NCBI RefSeq assembly: GCF_030269365.1
Contig: NZ_BSTF01000012.1
Coordinates: forward strand, 1 to 64,000
Source of the DNA: Lentzea sp. NBRC 102530
Lineage (GTDB): Bacteria; Actinomycetota; Actinomycetes; Mycobacteriales; Pseudonocardiaceae
Length of the DNA stretch: 64,000 nt
Direction: 5' to 3'
The translations under genes and the position numbers were made by a program. This document shows, one piece after another, positions 7,909 to 15,977 of the stretch (its first letter is position 1; each line of letters begins with the position of its first letter). The notes below the pieces were generated by a model. That model did not search any database. It saw only the letters and a list, made by a program, of their open reading frames with translations, and had not been told where the DNA came from.

Positions 7909-8396
7909 CGGTAGTTGGTGAACTGGAGGGCGATGCCGAAGTCAGAGCCCTTCAGCAGTGCGATGACGTCCTGCAGGTGGTCCTTCTTCTTGCCGGACAC
8001 CCGCAACTGGTCGCCCTGGATCTGCGCCTGAACGCCCTTGGGCGCCTCGTCGCGGATCTTCTTGGCGATCTCCTTGGCCTTCTCGGACGTGATGCCCTGC
8101 ACGAGATTTCCCGTGACCTTGAACACCTTTCCGGACACCGCGGGCTCGCCCACCTCGAAGGCCTTCATCGAGATGTTGCGCTTGACCAGCTTCTCCTGGA
8201 AGACGTCGATCGCCGCCTTGCAGCGCTCCTCGGTCTCGGAGGTGAAGGTGATCGCCTCCTCGCCGGCCCAGGCCACTGTGGTGTTGGTCCCGCGGAAGTC
8301 GAAGCGCGTGCTCAGCTCCTTCGAGGCCTGGTTGAGCGCGTTGTCGACCTCCTGCCGGTCCACCTTGCTCACCACGTCGAACGACGGGTCCGCCAC
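7905..8396 (-). CDS. yajQ: YajQ family nucleotide-binding protein (DUF520)
   Basis: A 163-residue cytosolic protein, the family's usual length, with two ferredoxin-like halves. In other bacteria YajQ proteins bind cyclic di-GMP or nucleic acid; the role here is not shown by the sequence. Conserved blocks include SFDVVSKVDRQEVDNALNQA at the start, RFDFRG, and GKKKDHLQ near the end. The GTG at 8396 (MADPSFDVV) has GAGGAG seven bases upstream, which decides the start against a longer frame. It lies directly upstream of rfbA and divergent from tRNA-Tyr. Confidence 0.92.
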   Translation of the reverse strand: MADPSFDVVSKVDRQEVDNALNQASKELSTRFDFRGTNTTVAWAGEEAITFTSETEERCKAAIDVFQEKLVKRNISMKAFEVGEPAVSGKVFKVTGNLVQGITSEKAKEIAKKIRDEAPKGVQAQIQGDQLRVSGKKKDHLQDVIALLKGSDFGIALQFTNYR

Positions 8397-8515
8397 GACT
8401 TCACTCCTCAACGATCTCGGGGTCACAGCCTGCTGCGATGCTACTGGGGTACCCCGATTTGGGGCGTCCCGAAGGGGTTATGTATTGTTCTGCCCGCACC
8501 GTTACGACGGTGTGG

Positions 8516-8596
8516 GGCGGGTTGCCCGAGCGGCCAATGGGAGCGGACTGTAAATCCGTCGCGAAAGCTACAGAGGTTCGAATCCTCTACCCGCCA
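8516..8596 (+). tRNA. tRNA-Tyr (GTA)
   Basis: An 81-nt class II tRNA: acceptor GGCGGGT (8516-8522) pairs with ACCCGCC (8589-8595), discriminator A 8596, anticodon GTA at 8550-8552, long variable arm, and T-arm around GGTTCGAATCC. Its 3' half is the left copy of the island's 52-bp direct repeat, so the mature tRNA is rebuilt by the integrated element. Confidence 0.97.
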
Positions 8597-8598
8597 CA
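8547..8598 (+). other. attL: left copy of 52-bp direct repeat
   Basis: Runs from the base three before the tRNA-Tyr anticodon to two bases past the discriminator. It is identical over all 52 bases to 16282-16333, and the identity stops at once on both sides. Confidence 0.9.
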
Positions 8599-8606
8599 GC
8601 AGGACC

Positions 8607-8646
8607 GAAGGCCCTGTGACCAGTGAGAACCGGTCACAGGGCCTTC
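8607..8646 (+). terminator. tRNA-Tyr terminator carried by the island
   Basis: GAAGGCCCTGTGACC (8607-8621) and GGTCACAGGGCCTTC (8632-8646) form a perfect 15-bp stem ten bases after the tRNA. A hairpin with the same CCCTGTGA core follows the right repeat at 16341-16382. Confidence 0.8.
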
Positions 8647-8696
8647 GTCGTGCTGTCCGGCAGCGTACGGCTCGATCCGGCCGGTTGCTGGTGTCT

Positions 8697-8715
8697 GTGC
8701 CGAATGCGTGCCGAA
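8697..8715 (+). repeat. Left pair of GTGCCGAA repeats, putative arm-type sites
   Basis: GTGCCGAA occurs at 8697-8704 and 8708-8715, 11 bp apart and about 100 bp inside the left repeat. The same pair with the same spacing lies inside the right repeat (16212-16230). The rest of 8647-8939 holds no gene that I can support. Confidence 0.6.
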
Positions 8716-8939
8716 GTTGGGCACTGCCTGTTCGCATCGCGCTGACAGGAACGCTACGGCCGAGTCCCCTTGCGTCTCTTGCGCTACTCGTAGGACTTCA
8801 AGACGAGGCGTAACGAGGGCCGACCACGATGACCTGAGGCACGGCCGCCTGCCCTGGGAGCGGGACTGCGCTAGTAGTTCAGGTTGGCCGCCAACCAGGG
8901 CCTGCTCTGTGTCTGGCAACACAGGTCTACGATCTGCCG

Positions 8940-9770
8940 ATGCCGCGCCCCGCCTTGGTTCAGTTCCCTGCATTCCGACACCACGAGGCCTCCAGGGAGA
9001 GCGCCAACAACGCCATGATGGCGTTGTTGGTGGGCGCGCAGGTATCGGCCCAGTTCCTTGAGCTCACTCGTGACTCGCCACGGCAGCTGTCGGAGATCTT
9101 CCCTTCAATCCCACACGTTGAGCGGTTCGACCTGCGCCCCAGCGATGCCCAAAACATCCTGAGGGGTGCTGAGGAACACCTGGGAGCAATGGCAGTGCCC
9201 CAGGCTCTGGCGATCCATGAGGGGTTCATTCTGGACTGCCTGGAACTGCTGAACGCAGGATCTGCAAAGGCGTGGGAGATGCACGACAAGCTCGCGATGC
9301 ACGCCGGAGGCACCTTCGATGCTGATCGGATGAGCCGGTTTCATGTGCTCCGCGAGATGCGCAACGCGATCATCCACCGCAGCGGCATCGTCAACCAGCG
9401 CCTCATCGACAAGATCAACGATCTGACACCAGCCGGTGAGAATGAGTGGTGCAAGCACACGGGCCGATCCCCGCGCCGGCTGAAGATCGGCGACCGCGTC
9501 ACCTTCATGCTCGGTGAACTCGTGGAAGCCCTCGCCACGACGAAGGCGCTGGCCCGCGAAGCGAACTGGCTGTTGATTCCTGCCGTCCCGTCCTCGAAGT
9601 GGGCGGAGGTCATCATCGATGACCATCTGCAGCACACCGCAGGACAGCTCAACCCGACCAAACGCCGCAAAGCGGTCATGGGGTTCTGTCGTCACAACTA
9701 TCGAGCCGTCACTGTGGCGGAGGCCGATCTCAAGGCGGCGGCCTCAACGCGTGGAATCGACATGGCATAG
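8940..9770 (+). CDS. Hypothetical protein with HEPN-type Rx4H motif
   Basis: A 276-residue, mostly helical protein that I cannot assign to a named family. Near residues 137-146 it has REMRNAIIHRS, which fits the R-polar-x3-H motif of HEPN domains, many of which are RNA-cutting effectors in defence and toxin systems. The flanking helices (LAIHEGFILDCLELLN before it, VTFMLGELVEALATTKAL after it) suit a HEPN four-helix bundle. The ATG at 8940 is used; no strong ribosome site is visible. It is the first gene in the island, ends two bases before a perfect hairpin, and faces the Y-RNA-like gene. Confidence 0.7.
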   Translation: MPRPALVQFPAFRHHEASRESANNAMMALLVGAQVSAQFLELTRDSPRQLSEIFPSIPHVERFDLRPSDAQNILRGAEEHLGAMAVPQALAIHEGFILDCLELLNAGSAKAWEMHDKLAMHAGGTFDADRMSRFHVLREMRNAIIHRSGIVNQRLIDKINDLTPAGENEWCKHTGRSPRRLKIGDRVTFMLGELVEALATTKALAREANWLLIPAVPSSKWAEVIIDDHLQHTAGQLNPTKRRKAVMGFCRHNYRAVTVAEADLKAAASTRGIDMA

Positions 9771-9771
9771 C

Positions 9772-9805
9772 GAGAGGCCCAGGTCCTGTCGGACCTGGGC
9801 CTCTC
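9772..9805. terminator. Perfect 15-bp hairpin, bidirectional terminator
   Basis: GAGAGGCCCAGGTCC (9772-9786) and GGACCTGGGCCTCTC (9791-9805) pair perfectly around TGTC. It starts two bases after the HEPN-like stop and lies at the 3' end of the leftward ncRNA, so it probably ends both transcripts. Confidence 0.75.
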
Positions 9806-9885
9806 AGCAGGAAAAAAGGGGCTTTACTCGTTAAGCTACACCGACTTCGTCGTGCTCGGACTTGCACCGAGAACTTCCTGCTCCG
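9806..9885 (-). ncRNA. Bacterial Y RNA, YrlA-like tRNA mimic
   Basis: Read leftward, AGCAGGAA (9882-9875) pairs with TTCCTGCT (9813-9806), closing a domain that copies a tRNA with its acceptor end sealed. It contains a T-arm CTCGG-TGCAAGT-CCGAG (9871-9855), an acceptor-like stem CACGAC/GTCGGTG closed by GAA (9854-9839), the U8-A9 pair TA, and a D-arm GCTT-AACGAGTA-AAGC (9836-9821). The order T-arm, acceptor, D-arm is permuted relative to tRNA, as in YrlA RNAs, which tether the ring protein Rsr/Ro60 to polynucleotide phosphorylase. The cap GACGAAG fits the GNCGAA-type signature I recall for YrlA. A -10 box lies just upstream and a hairpin just downstream. No Rsr gene is in the window. Confidence 0.75.
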
Positions 9886-9891
9886 GTTCCT

Positions 9892-9897
9892 ATCGTA
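9892..9897 (-). promoter_or_regulatory. -10 box of the Y-RNA-like gene
   Basis: Read leftward, TACGAT places a start about seven bases downstream, near 9885, exactly where the RNA's closing stem begins. The matching -35 position, 17 bases further up, is weak (ATGGCC). Confidence 0.45.
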
Positions 9898-10041
9898 GCA
9901 GACGCCTTCCGGGTGGCCATTCATTTAGGTCGCTAGGTTCGAAGCGTCAGCTTGCACTGCGGATCCGCCGCGTTCGATCACTCTCTGTGTTGACGGCGGT
10001 CACGAAGCGATGAACATCGCAGCTGAGCCACCTAGCCCCTC

Positions 10042-10908
10042 TTGAACGCTCCGCAGGGCCTCCTGTTCGCCTCCGTCGATGCACTTCGCGTACTCGCGCA
10101 AGAGAACATCCAGCCGCGGCCCGTGAACCAGGCAGCGTTGGACACCTGTATGAGCCGCAGCGACCCGGACACGCATGCGCGCTTCACCTTTCTGGTGGGC
10201 GACTCCGTCGTTGGCGCAGGGGAGAAGGACGTCCAGGTCGAGCCGATCGGTAGCGGCCAGGTCCACCACCCGACCGACGGCAGCGCGATGATCTTGGTCG
10301 AGGGGAGCGTCTTCTTCGGCGGCCCGAGCAACACCCCCGCGTGGATTGCCAGCTACTACATCGACGTGTTCCCGGTGTCCAATGAGGACTACGCGCGCTT
10401 CGTTGCAGCGACTGGACATGAGCCGCCGTATCACTGGCCGGATGGTCAGTGCCCTCCCGAGATCCGGGACCATCCGGTGGTCTTCGTGACGTGGAACGAC
10501 GCGAGCGCCTACGCGGCCTGGGCGGGGAAGTCCCTGCCGACCGGCCAGCAGTGGGAGAAGGCGGCCCGAGGAACGCGCGGCACGGTCTACCCGTGGGGCG
10601 ACCAGCCGACGCCGGCCAAGTGCAACGTGAGAGAGAACGGCGTCGGTCTGACCACGCCGCGCGACTGCTACCAGAGCGGCGTAAGCCCGTACGGCGTCTA
10701 CGACATGTGCGGGAACGTCTGGGAGTGGTGCTCCACCGAGACGAAGCCCGGTCGCCACGAGCTCAAGGGCGGTGCCTGGACGAGCCCGTTCCTGCGCTCG
10801 ACTCCGTCGTCCTTCAACGACGCGAACGCGACGATGAAGGACGATGACACGGGCTTTAGGTGCGTTGTCGCCGCGGACGCGATGGAAGAGCTTCTTCGCG
10901 GCCGCTGA
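10042..10908 (+). CDS. Formylglycine-generating-enzyme (SUMF1) fold protein
   Basis: The C-terminal 190 residues match the FGE-sulfatase/C-type-lectin-like fold: FPVSNEDYARFVAATG, LPTGQQWEKAARGTRG, YPWGD, GVYDMCGNVWEW and the terminal TGFRCVV. True FGE enzymes oxidise a sulfatase cysteine; many members are instead binding domains, and no sulfatase is present here. The first 90 residues are unrecognised. The start is uncertain (TTG 10042 used; GTG or ATG codons up to 10150 are possible, none with a good ribosome site). It ends immediately against the stop of the convergent XRE gene. Confidence 0.75.
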   Translation: MNAPQGLLFASVDALRVLAQENIQPRPVNQAALDTCMSRSDPDTHARFTFLVGDSVVGAGEKDVQVEPIGSGQVHHPTDGSAMILVEGSVFFGGPSNTPAWIASYYIDVFPVSNEDYARFVAATGHEPPYHWPDGQCPPEIRDHPVVFVTWNDASAYAAWAGKSLPTGQQWEKAARGTRGTVYPWGDQPTPAKCNVRENGVGLTTPRDCYQSGVSPYGVYDMCGNVWEWCSTETKPGRHELKGGAWTSPFLRSTPSSFNDANATMKDDDTGFRCVVAADAMEELLRGR

Positions 10909-11742
10909 TCACAGGTCCGCAGCAGCCTCGGCGATGAGTTCCAGCGACTCGCCGGGGCTGAGTGCGATCTTCTGGAGTTCCGCGAATCGTTGTGCGAGCT
11001 TCTCCACGAGCGCCTGGTCCTCGACGTACTCACCCTTGATGACCGTCTCCAGGTACGCCACGTCGTTGTGTTGGCGATGCGGGAACCCGAGCAAGGTGAA
11101 CGGGCACCCCATCGCCGGATAAGCCCCGGCAACCACCGGTATGACCTGCACGGTCACCGTTGGGTGTTCGCTGATCTCCATGAGGTGGAGCAATTGCGCC
11201 TTCATGACGCGAGGCCCACCAATCAGGGGCCTCAGCACGCCCTCTGGAAAGACCGCCTCGACCATCGGCGGGTCCTTGTCGCCCAGTCGCGTCGCCCACG
11301 CTTCTCGAACCATCGCGAGCTGCACGATCCGTTCAGGGCTGCCTGCGGCTTGTGCGTAGCTGCGGAGCTGTAGCCCGATGGGAACGAGGTCAATGGTGAA
11401 CGCGCGCAACTCCGTCGCCTCGAACACGAGATTCGCGAAGTCAGCTGTCGGATCGAAGAGCGGTTCGGCGCTGCCTCCGCCCATCCGTGCGGTCTTCGCG
11501 TACTCCGCCCGCAGCACCACGGCCTGCCATTCCGGCGTGGGCACGTTGTAGACGTAGCCGAGCGCCATGATGTCCAACGGCATCGAGGGTTGTACCGCGT
11601 TCTCCATCGTCGACAGCTTGGCGCTGCTGAAGCCGACACGTTGGCCGGCTTCAGCAAGACTCAGTCCCCGCTCGTCTCGCCACCACGCCAACTGCCGACC
11701 GATGGAACGCTCGAGCGCTGTGGCTCGGAAGTCCTTCGGCAT
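10909..11742 (-). CDS. XRE-family regulator with DUF5753 (Scr1-like)
   Basis: A 277-residue protein with an N-terminal XRE helix-turn-helix (residues 12-55, including LSLAEAGQRVGFSSAKLSTM) followed by the DUF5753 domain typical of actinobacterial Scr1/WhiJ-type regulators (VFEATELRAFTIDLVPIGLQ through to the C-terminus). Such proteins usually pair with a small DUF397 partner; none is present, and its operon partners are two unrelated small proteins. Six bases separate its start from the upstream stop, so it is the last gene of a three-gene leftward operon. It probably represses that operon. Confidence 0.85.
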   Translation of the reverse strand: MPKDFRATALERSIGRQLAWWRDERGLSLAEAGQRVGFSSAKLSTMENAVQPSMPLDIMALGYVYNVPTPEWQAVVLRAEYAKTARMGGGSAEPLFDPTADFANLVFEATELRAFTIDLVPIGLQLRSYAQAAGSPERIVQLAMVREAWATRLGDKDPPMVEAVFPEGVLRPLIGGPRVMKAQLLHLMEISEHPTVTVQVIPVVAGAYPAMGCPFTLLGFPHRQHNDVAYLETVIKGEYVEDQALVEKLAQRFAELQKIALSPGESLELIAEAAADL

Positions 11743-11748
11743 CTCCGC

Positions 11749-12396
11749 TTACTTCACGTCCATCGCATCGCGCAGCTCGTCGAACGGGACAAAGCTGCAC
11801 CCGCGTAGTTTTCGGATCAACGCCACGGCGACCAGCCAGCGAATCTGGGGATTTCCGTAGTCGAGTTCGGAGGCCGCGATCGGAGTTGGAGCGAACATGC
11901 CTGGTCGGTAGAGCGTCCCCCGCACACCCACAATCGCGAAGCTTCTAACCCGGACGGCGACGGCCCCGCGCTGAAGGGCTGGGCACCGCTTCAGGGAGAT
12001 CGCGACGCACCGCGCACAGACGGGCGGCTCCACCGAGGCCATGCCTTCAGGCCAGCGCGGCCAGTCTTCGCGGTGGTCGCGCAACAGCCACAGGACACCG
12101 TCCGACGTCTGGTCAGCCGGTCCCGCGCACACCTGGCACAGCAGTTCGTACATCGCACGCCGCTGCCGTGCCGGGTGCACCCTGGCGAACTCCGGCTTGC
12201 CTTCCTCTGGGCGCTCGGCGACCTTCTGCCACAGGACGCCAAGGTGGTCACGGTCTCCAGGAAGCTCCTGCGCGTACCCGATCCCCAGGCTTCCAGGGCG
12301 AACGACCAGGCTGCATTTGAGGTCCTGCTCCGCGGCGGTCGCGGTGACGTAGGGCGCGACGATGCGGCCGGACTGAGCGAGGTTCGTCCCGGTCAT
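11749..12396 (-). CDS. Cysteine-rich hypothetical protein, 215 aa
   Basis: Unrecognised. The middle third has two CxxC pairs (CQVCAGP and CARCVAI) about 45 residues apart, the layout of a zinc ribbon or treble-clef module. A hydrophobic strand and a conserved-looking terminal segment follow (WLVAVALIRKLRGCSFVPFD). The ATG at 12396 overlaps the stop of the upstream gene as ATGA, showing translational coupling; a longer reading reaching 12600 is out of keeping with the neighbouring gene. It lies upstream of the XRE-DUF5753 gene in the same operon, so it may be a partner controlled by that regulator. Confidence 0.7.
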   Translation of the reverse strand: MTGTNLAQSGRIVAPYVTATAAEQDLKCSLVVRPGSLGIGYAQELPGDRDHLGVLWQKVAERPEEGKPEFARVHPARQRRAMYELLCQVCAGPADQTSDGVLWLLRDHREDWPRWPEGMASVEPPVCARCVAISLKRCPALQRGAVAVRVRSFAIVGVRGTLYRPGMFAPTPIAASELDYGNPQIRWLVAVALIRKLRGCSFVPFDELRDAMDVK

Positions 12397-12752
12397 GGCG
12401 TCCAGAGCTTCGGTGCTTTGCCGACGACCAGCGTTGGTGCGTGTCGGGTGTCGGGCTCTGGGAGCTCCAGGAGGCGGAAGACGACATCGGCGAGAGTTCC
12501 GCTTCGCTCCCACACGATCTCTGAGGGCTGCCCGGTACTGAGGCGGATGCGCAGGCCGAGTGCATCGGTCTCGTCGCGAACCCGGAGGCAGTCCCGCCAC
12601 CCGGCCGACCAGACCCTGGCCCCGTCGAGGACCGCATCGGGATCACCGGGGTCGTCGACCGGCAGGAAGATCCAGCCCGCCTCACGAATGAGGACCAGGT
12701 ACTGGAGGCTGGGAAAGAGCTTCACCGCCTCGGCGTCGGTGAGCGGACTCAT
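12393..12752 (-). CDS. Hypothetical protein, 119 aa, first gene of island operon
   Basis: Starts MSPLTDAEAVKLFPSLQYLV at ATG 12752 after a G-rich stretch; a further candidate start at 12794 adds 14 residues. It is a small acidic alpha/beta-like protein with tryptophan-rich strands (REAGWIFLPV, ARVWSAGWRDCLRV) and no membrane segment. I know no family for it. It is coupled to the cysteine-rich gene by a four-base overlap and heads the operon that ends with the XRE-DUF5753 regulator. Confidence 0.65.
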   Translation of the reverse strand: MSPLTDAEAVKLFPSLQYLVLIREAGWIFLPVDDPGDPDAVLDGARVWSAGWRDCLRVRDETDALGLRIRLSTGQPSEIVWERSGTLADVVFRLLELPEPDTRHAPTLVVGKAPKLWTP

Positions 12753-12859
12753 GCCCCGCCCACCGATGCGCCGTAAACACTGATGATCAACCACATGCTC
12801 GGAACGTAGAACCGTTCCAACAGGCCAAGGGGTACGAGCTGTACCCCCACCTGATCAGG

Positions 12860-14092
12860 TCAAGCCGCGATACCGACCCGCTCGCACAGGTCGAGGACGT
12901 CCTGGCGCAGTCCGGCCGGCGGCTTGCTGCGCAGGTTGATCAGCATCTCCCGAGCGAAGCCGTTGTACTTGATCGTCTCGGGTGCCGTGCGCTCCGAGTG
13001 GTTGAGCAGCGCCCACACCGCGTGCTGCTCCTGCCGCTGGTCGTGAGCGCGAGCAACTTCGATCAGGTGTCGAGCCCGACGCGGCACCGAGACGATGGTC
13101 TCCGGCTCGATCTGGTCGGCGGCGCGCAGAGCCTCGGCGGGGCGTCGCAGCTCCACACCGAGAGTCGTGGCGTGCGCGGCCATCACGGGACGGCTGAACG
13201 AGGACTGCGTGTGCCGGTAGCCGATCGGGAGTTCCTGGGCGATGCGGTCCGCGAGTTCCCACGCTTCCCAGGCTTCGCCGTGGCGGCCGCGGCGAGCGTG
13301 CACGTAGGCGACCTCTACCTTCAGCGCGCCCCACATGCCGCGCCAGTCGTTGCCGCTGTCGAGGTAGGGCTCAAGTTCGCGGGTGCCGAACGCTGCCACG
13401 TCCAGCGCTTCATCCCAACGGCCGACGTCGCGCAGCGCCTGGACCTTCGCCCACGCGCCTCCAGCGATCGCGAGCGGGTCATCTGCTTCGAGCGCCTCGT
13501 TCATCGCTCGGTCTGCGACGAGCCACACCAGCTCCGCGGCTGGCTGGTAGGCGCAGAAGAAGTCGGCGAGCCGGTACACGCCGGCTAGCACTCGACGGGC
13601 GTCACGACGTTCCTCACCGCGGATGACTCGGACGGCGCGTTGAGCGTCGCGGATCAGGTCGGGGAGGAGCAGACCGAGTTGGGTGCGGTGGTCGGGGCTT
13701 GCATGCCGTACCTGCCATGCCTGGTCCAGGCGGACTGCGAGGTGGGCGACGTTGGGTGGGCGGGCGTCGCTGGTCAGGTGGTAGTCGGTCAGCGCGGCCT
13801 GTACCGCGGCTAGGGCTACGTGCTTCTCGCCGGCGAACACGGAGACCGGTACGGCGTGGCCGTTGCCGGTGAGGTCAGCGAGGTCCTGGACGCCGAGTGC
13901 GTGGGCGATGCGGAGCAGCATGGGCAGGCGTGGTGCTTGCAGGCGGCCGTTCTCGACTGCCTTGACCCACTCGGCGCTCCTGTCGACCAGGCCACCGAGG
14001 ACGGGGCGCGACATGCCGGCGTGGTCCCGAGCCCACCTGATGCGCTGCCCAATCGTGGTGTGAGCAGGATCGGGAAAACCCGAGGTCACCAT
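12860..14092 (-). CDS. XRE-family regulator with TPR-like C-terminus
   Basis: A 410-residue protein. An N-terminal XRE helix-turn-helix (residues 13-70: IGQRIRWARDHAGMSRPVLG, then EWVKAVENGRLQAPRL) is followed by a long all-helical region of repeated 35-40-residue units with the feel of tetratricopeptide repeats (GGAWAKVQALRDVGRWDEAL, YVHARRGRHGEAWEAWELAD). Such XRE-TPR proteins often sense small ligands or partner proteins and are common on actinobacterial integrative elements. The GTG start at 14092 is used. It lies alone, 107 bases from the three-gene operon and in the same direction. Confidence 0.8.
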   Translation of the reverse strand: MVTSGFPDPAHTTIGQRIRWARDHAGMSRPVLGGLVDRSAEWVKAVENGRLQAPRLPMLLRIAHALGVQDLADLTGNGHAVPVSVFAGEKHVALAAVQAALTDYHLTSDARPPNVAHLAVRLDQAWQVRHASPDHRTQLGLLLPDLIRDAQRAVRVIRGEERRDARRVLAGVYRLADFFCAYQPAAELVWLVADRAMNEALEADDPLAIAGGAWAKVQALRDVGRWDEALDVAAFGTRELEPYLDSGNDWRGMWGALKVEVAYVHARRGRHGEAWEAWELADRIAQELPIGYRHTQSSFSRPVMAAHATTLGVELRRPAEALRAADQIEPETIVSVPRRARHLIEVARAHDQRQEQHAVWALLNHSERTAPETIKYNGFAREMLINLRSKPPAGLRQDVLDLCERVGIAA

Positions 14093-14264
14093 AGGTCCAC
14101 CTCTTTGCCGAATTTACCCCGCCGTCGCCTTCGCTATCAACCTTGAGGACGTGCATCTGGCGAGGTTGCCAGCCTCCAGGGTATCGGCGACTGCGTGCGT
14201 TGCACATGCTCCGTCCGGACACTGCCGGTCAAACTACGCCGGACTGTCGTCTGTTGCGGCTTAC

Positions 14265-15977
14265 TCAGGTCGCAAGTGAGTAGAGGCTGTTGCGCTGTCC
14301 TCGTCCGCCGTCGAGGTTGACTCGACCCGTTTCGCGCAGTCTTGCCAACGCATACTGGGCTTGGCGGTATGTAAGTCCAGTCGCTTCCTGGATTTCGTTC
14401 ATGGTCAGCGGTTTGCTGCGGAGGGCTTCCAGTATTGCGACCGTTGTTTCTGGAAGGTCCGCTTCATCAATTAGATCCATCGGTGGTGGCTCGATGGAAT
14501 CCTCATCTAGATCCTCTGCAAGTTCATAAACGCGGCCACCGCGTTCCCCTCGTGCTTGTGCTAGTCCTTCTTCGACTAGTCCGGCAAAAGTTCGAGTTGC
14601 GTCCCGTGAATCCATTGGGAAGGCGTCGCGCAGGGTTTTGTTAGTCCAGGTTTCACCATGTCGCATGGCGACCAGCACGTGACGCTGAACATCGCTAAGT
14701 GCAATTCCATTTGTGACAACACTTAGCCAGCGAAGATCGTCCTCGGCAAGCAATGCGTGGTTGGGCATTAGGACCGCAAATCGGATTCCTTGGTCGTGGA
14801 ATCGTGGAGGTACCATGCCTGCTTGTTGAACAGACCGCAGGACGGTAGGGATGCCGCTCGCAAGCGCCTCGACAACACGTAGCTCGCCGCTGTATCGAAC
14901 ATTTTGGCAGATCCGTACGAGGAAGCCGTTTCGTGCTGATGTCACCCCGGTTTGACCAAGGCGAGCCGTGGTCAGGCCCCAAAGACCGCCTGGATTCGAT
15001 AGGACGAGCTGCGAGTTCTCCAGGCGAAGTGTGATGGCTTCACCGAGGGCGTGCGGGCCTAGGTCTCGGTGTACGAGCGCATTGGACAGGAGCTCTCGCA
15101 CTGCTTCGGCTGGGTATTCTGGCTCATCTCGGCCGTGGCCGTCGCGACCGAACCGTATGCGAGTTCTGGTGTTTCTGTTTACCCATCGGAGTGCCTCATC
15201 CAGCATGACCGGTATCGGCCCATCGAAGCGGCGGGCATCCACTGCCCGAGTTCCGGGCGGGTCTTGAGGCCCAGGGCTGACGCTAGCTTGGATTACTAGA
15301 TTTGGAAAGAACTGCTGAGGGTATGAACCGAGAGCGAGAATTCCTGCAATGCTTGGCTTTCGATCCTCGCCTACCAGGACTCCGGTGCGAAATAGTACTT
15401 CTTCGCGTGGAAAGCGCTGCAGTGCGGTTGAAGTTGAATAGCACGATGAGACGTATGAGGCTACTAGTTCCTCGTCTAGGTCATCTATTGACGCCTCTGT
15501 GACTTCCTGCTGGTCAAATCGAGGCGTTTCGCGACTTGCTAGAAAGGCCTGCTCTTCCAGCTCTGAAATGGGGTAATCGCCATCGTACGACCGAAGGTAC
15601 GCGCGGTTGTTAGAGCGGGCGCGGCATGGCTTGCTAGTGCTGGGTAGCTCGCCGATCTCTGCGACAACGATCTGTGCTTGCTCAAAGGTTAGGCTGGTTG
15701 TTGTCACGGTCAGCGGAGGACTTACAGAGTTACGTGCGGCGGCCGCCACGGCCTGCTGGCATGCGGCAACGTCGTATACGCCTCGCGCCTCGAATCCGGA
15801 TTTTTCGTCGAGCCCGAAGATGATGAGGCCACCGCCGGGAGTGTTGCCAAACGCGGACAGCGTCGGAGCTAGGTTCTCCGGGAAGCCTTCGGCCGCACGT
15901 TTGACCTCGACCTCGGCGAGGTCGCTGCCCTCGGTGCGCAGGTCGGCGACAAGCAAGCCAAGCTCGGCAGTGTCCAT
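14265..15977 (-). CDS. AlbA_2 / HATPase_c_4 protein with wHTH tail
   Basis: A 570-residue protein of the RecG-like COG2865 type. The N-terminal AlbA_2 (Schlafen-like) domain covers residues 15-130 (EVEVKRAAEGFPENLAPTLS, FGNTPGGGLIIFGLDE). The GHKL-type ATPase segment is near residues 290-400 (AVRELLSNALVHRDL, LSNPGGLWGL). A winged-helix region closes the C-terminus (LTMNEIQEATGLTYRQAQYA). Members occur as regulators and in phage-defence loci; function here is not shown. Codon usage is visibly more A/T-rich at third positions than its neighbours, consistent with recent transfer. It is the last gene before the right att site. Confidence 0.8.
   Translation of the reverse strand: MDTAELGLLVADLRTEGSDLAEVEVKRAAEGFPENLAPTLSAFGNTPGGGLIIFGLDEKSGFEARGVYDVAACQQAVAAAARNSVSPPLTVTTTSLTFEQAQIVVAEIGELPSTSKPCRARSNNRAYLRSYDGDYPISELEEQAFLASRETPRFDQQEVTEASIDDLDEELVASYVSSCYSTSTALQRFPREEVLFRTGVLVGEDRKPSIAGILALGSYPQQFFPNLVIQASVSPGPQDPPGTRAVDARRFDGPIPVMLDEALRWVNRNTRTRIRFGRDGHGRDEPEYPAEAVRELLSNALVHRDLGPHALGEAITLRLENSQLVLSNPGGLWGLTTARLGQTGVTSARNGFLVRICQNVRYSGELRVVEALASGIPTVLRSVQQAGMVPPRFHDQGIRFAVLMPNHALLAEDDLRWLSVVTNGIALSDVQRHVLVAMRHGETWTNKTLRDAFPMDSRDATRTFAGLVEEGLAQARGERGGRVYELAEDLDEDSIEPPPMDLIDEADLPETTVAILEALRSKPLTMNEIQEATGLTYRQAQYALARLRETGRVNLDGGRGQRNSLYSLAT

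Noticed and set aside
10000..10758. 252-residue minus-strand frame opposite the FGE-fold gene
   Set aside because: Plus-strand frame has clear FGE motifs; the minus frame is its shadow.
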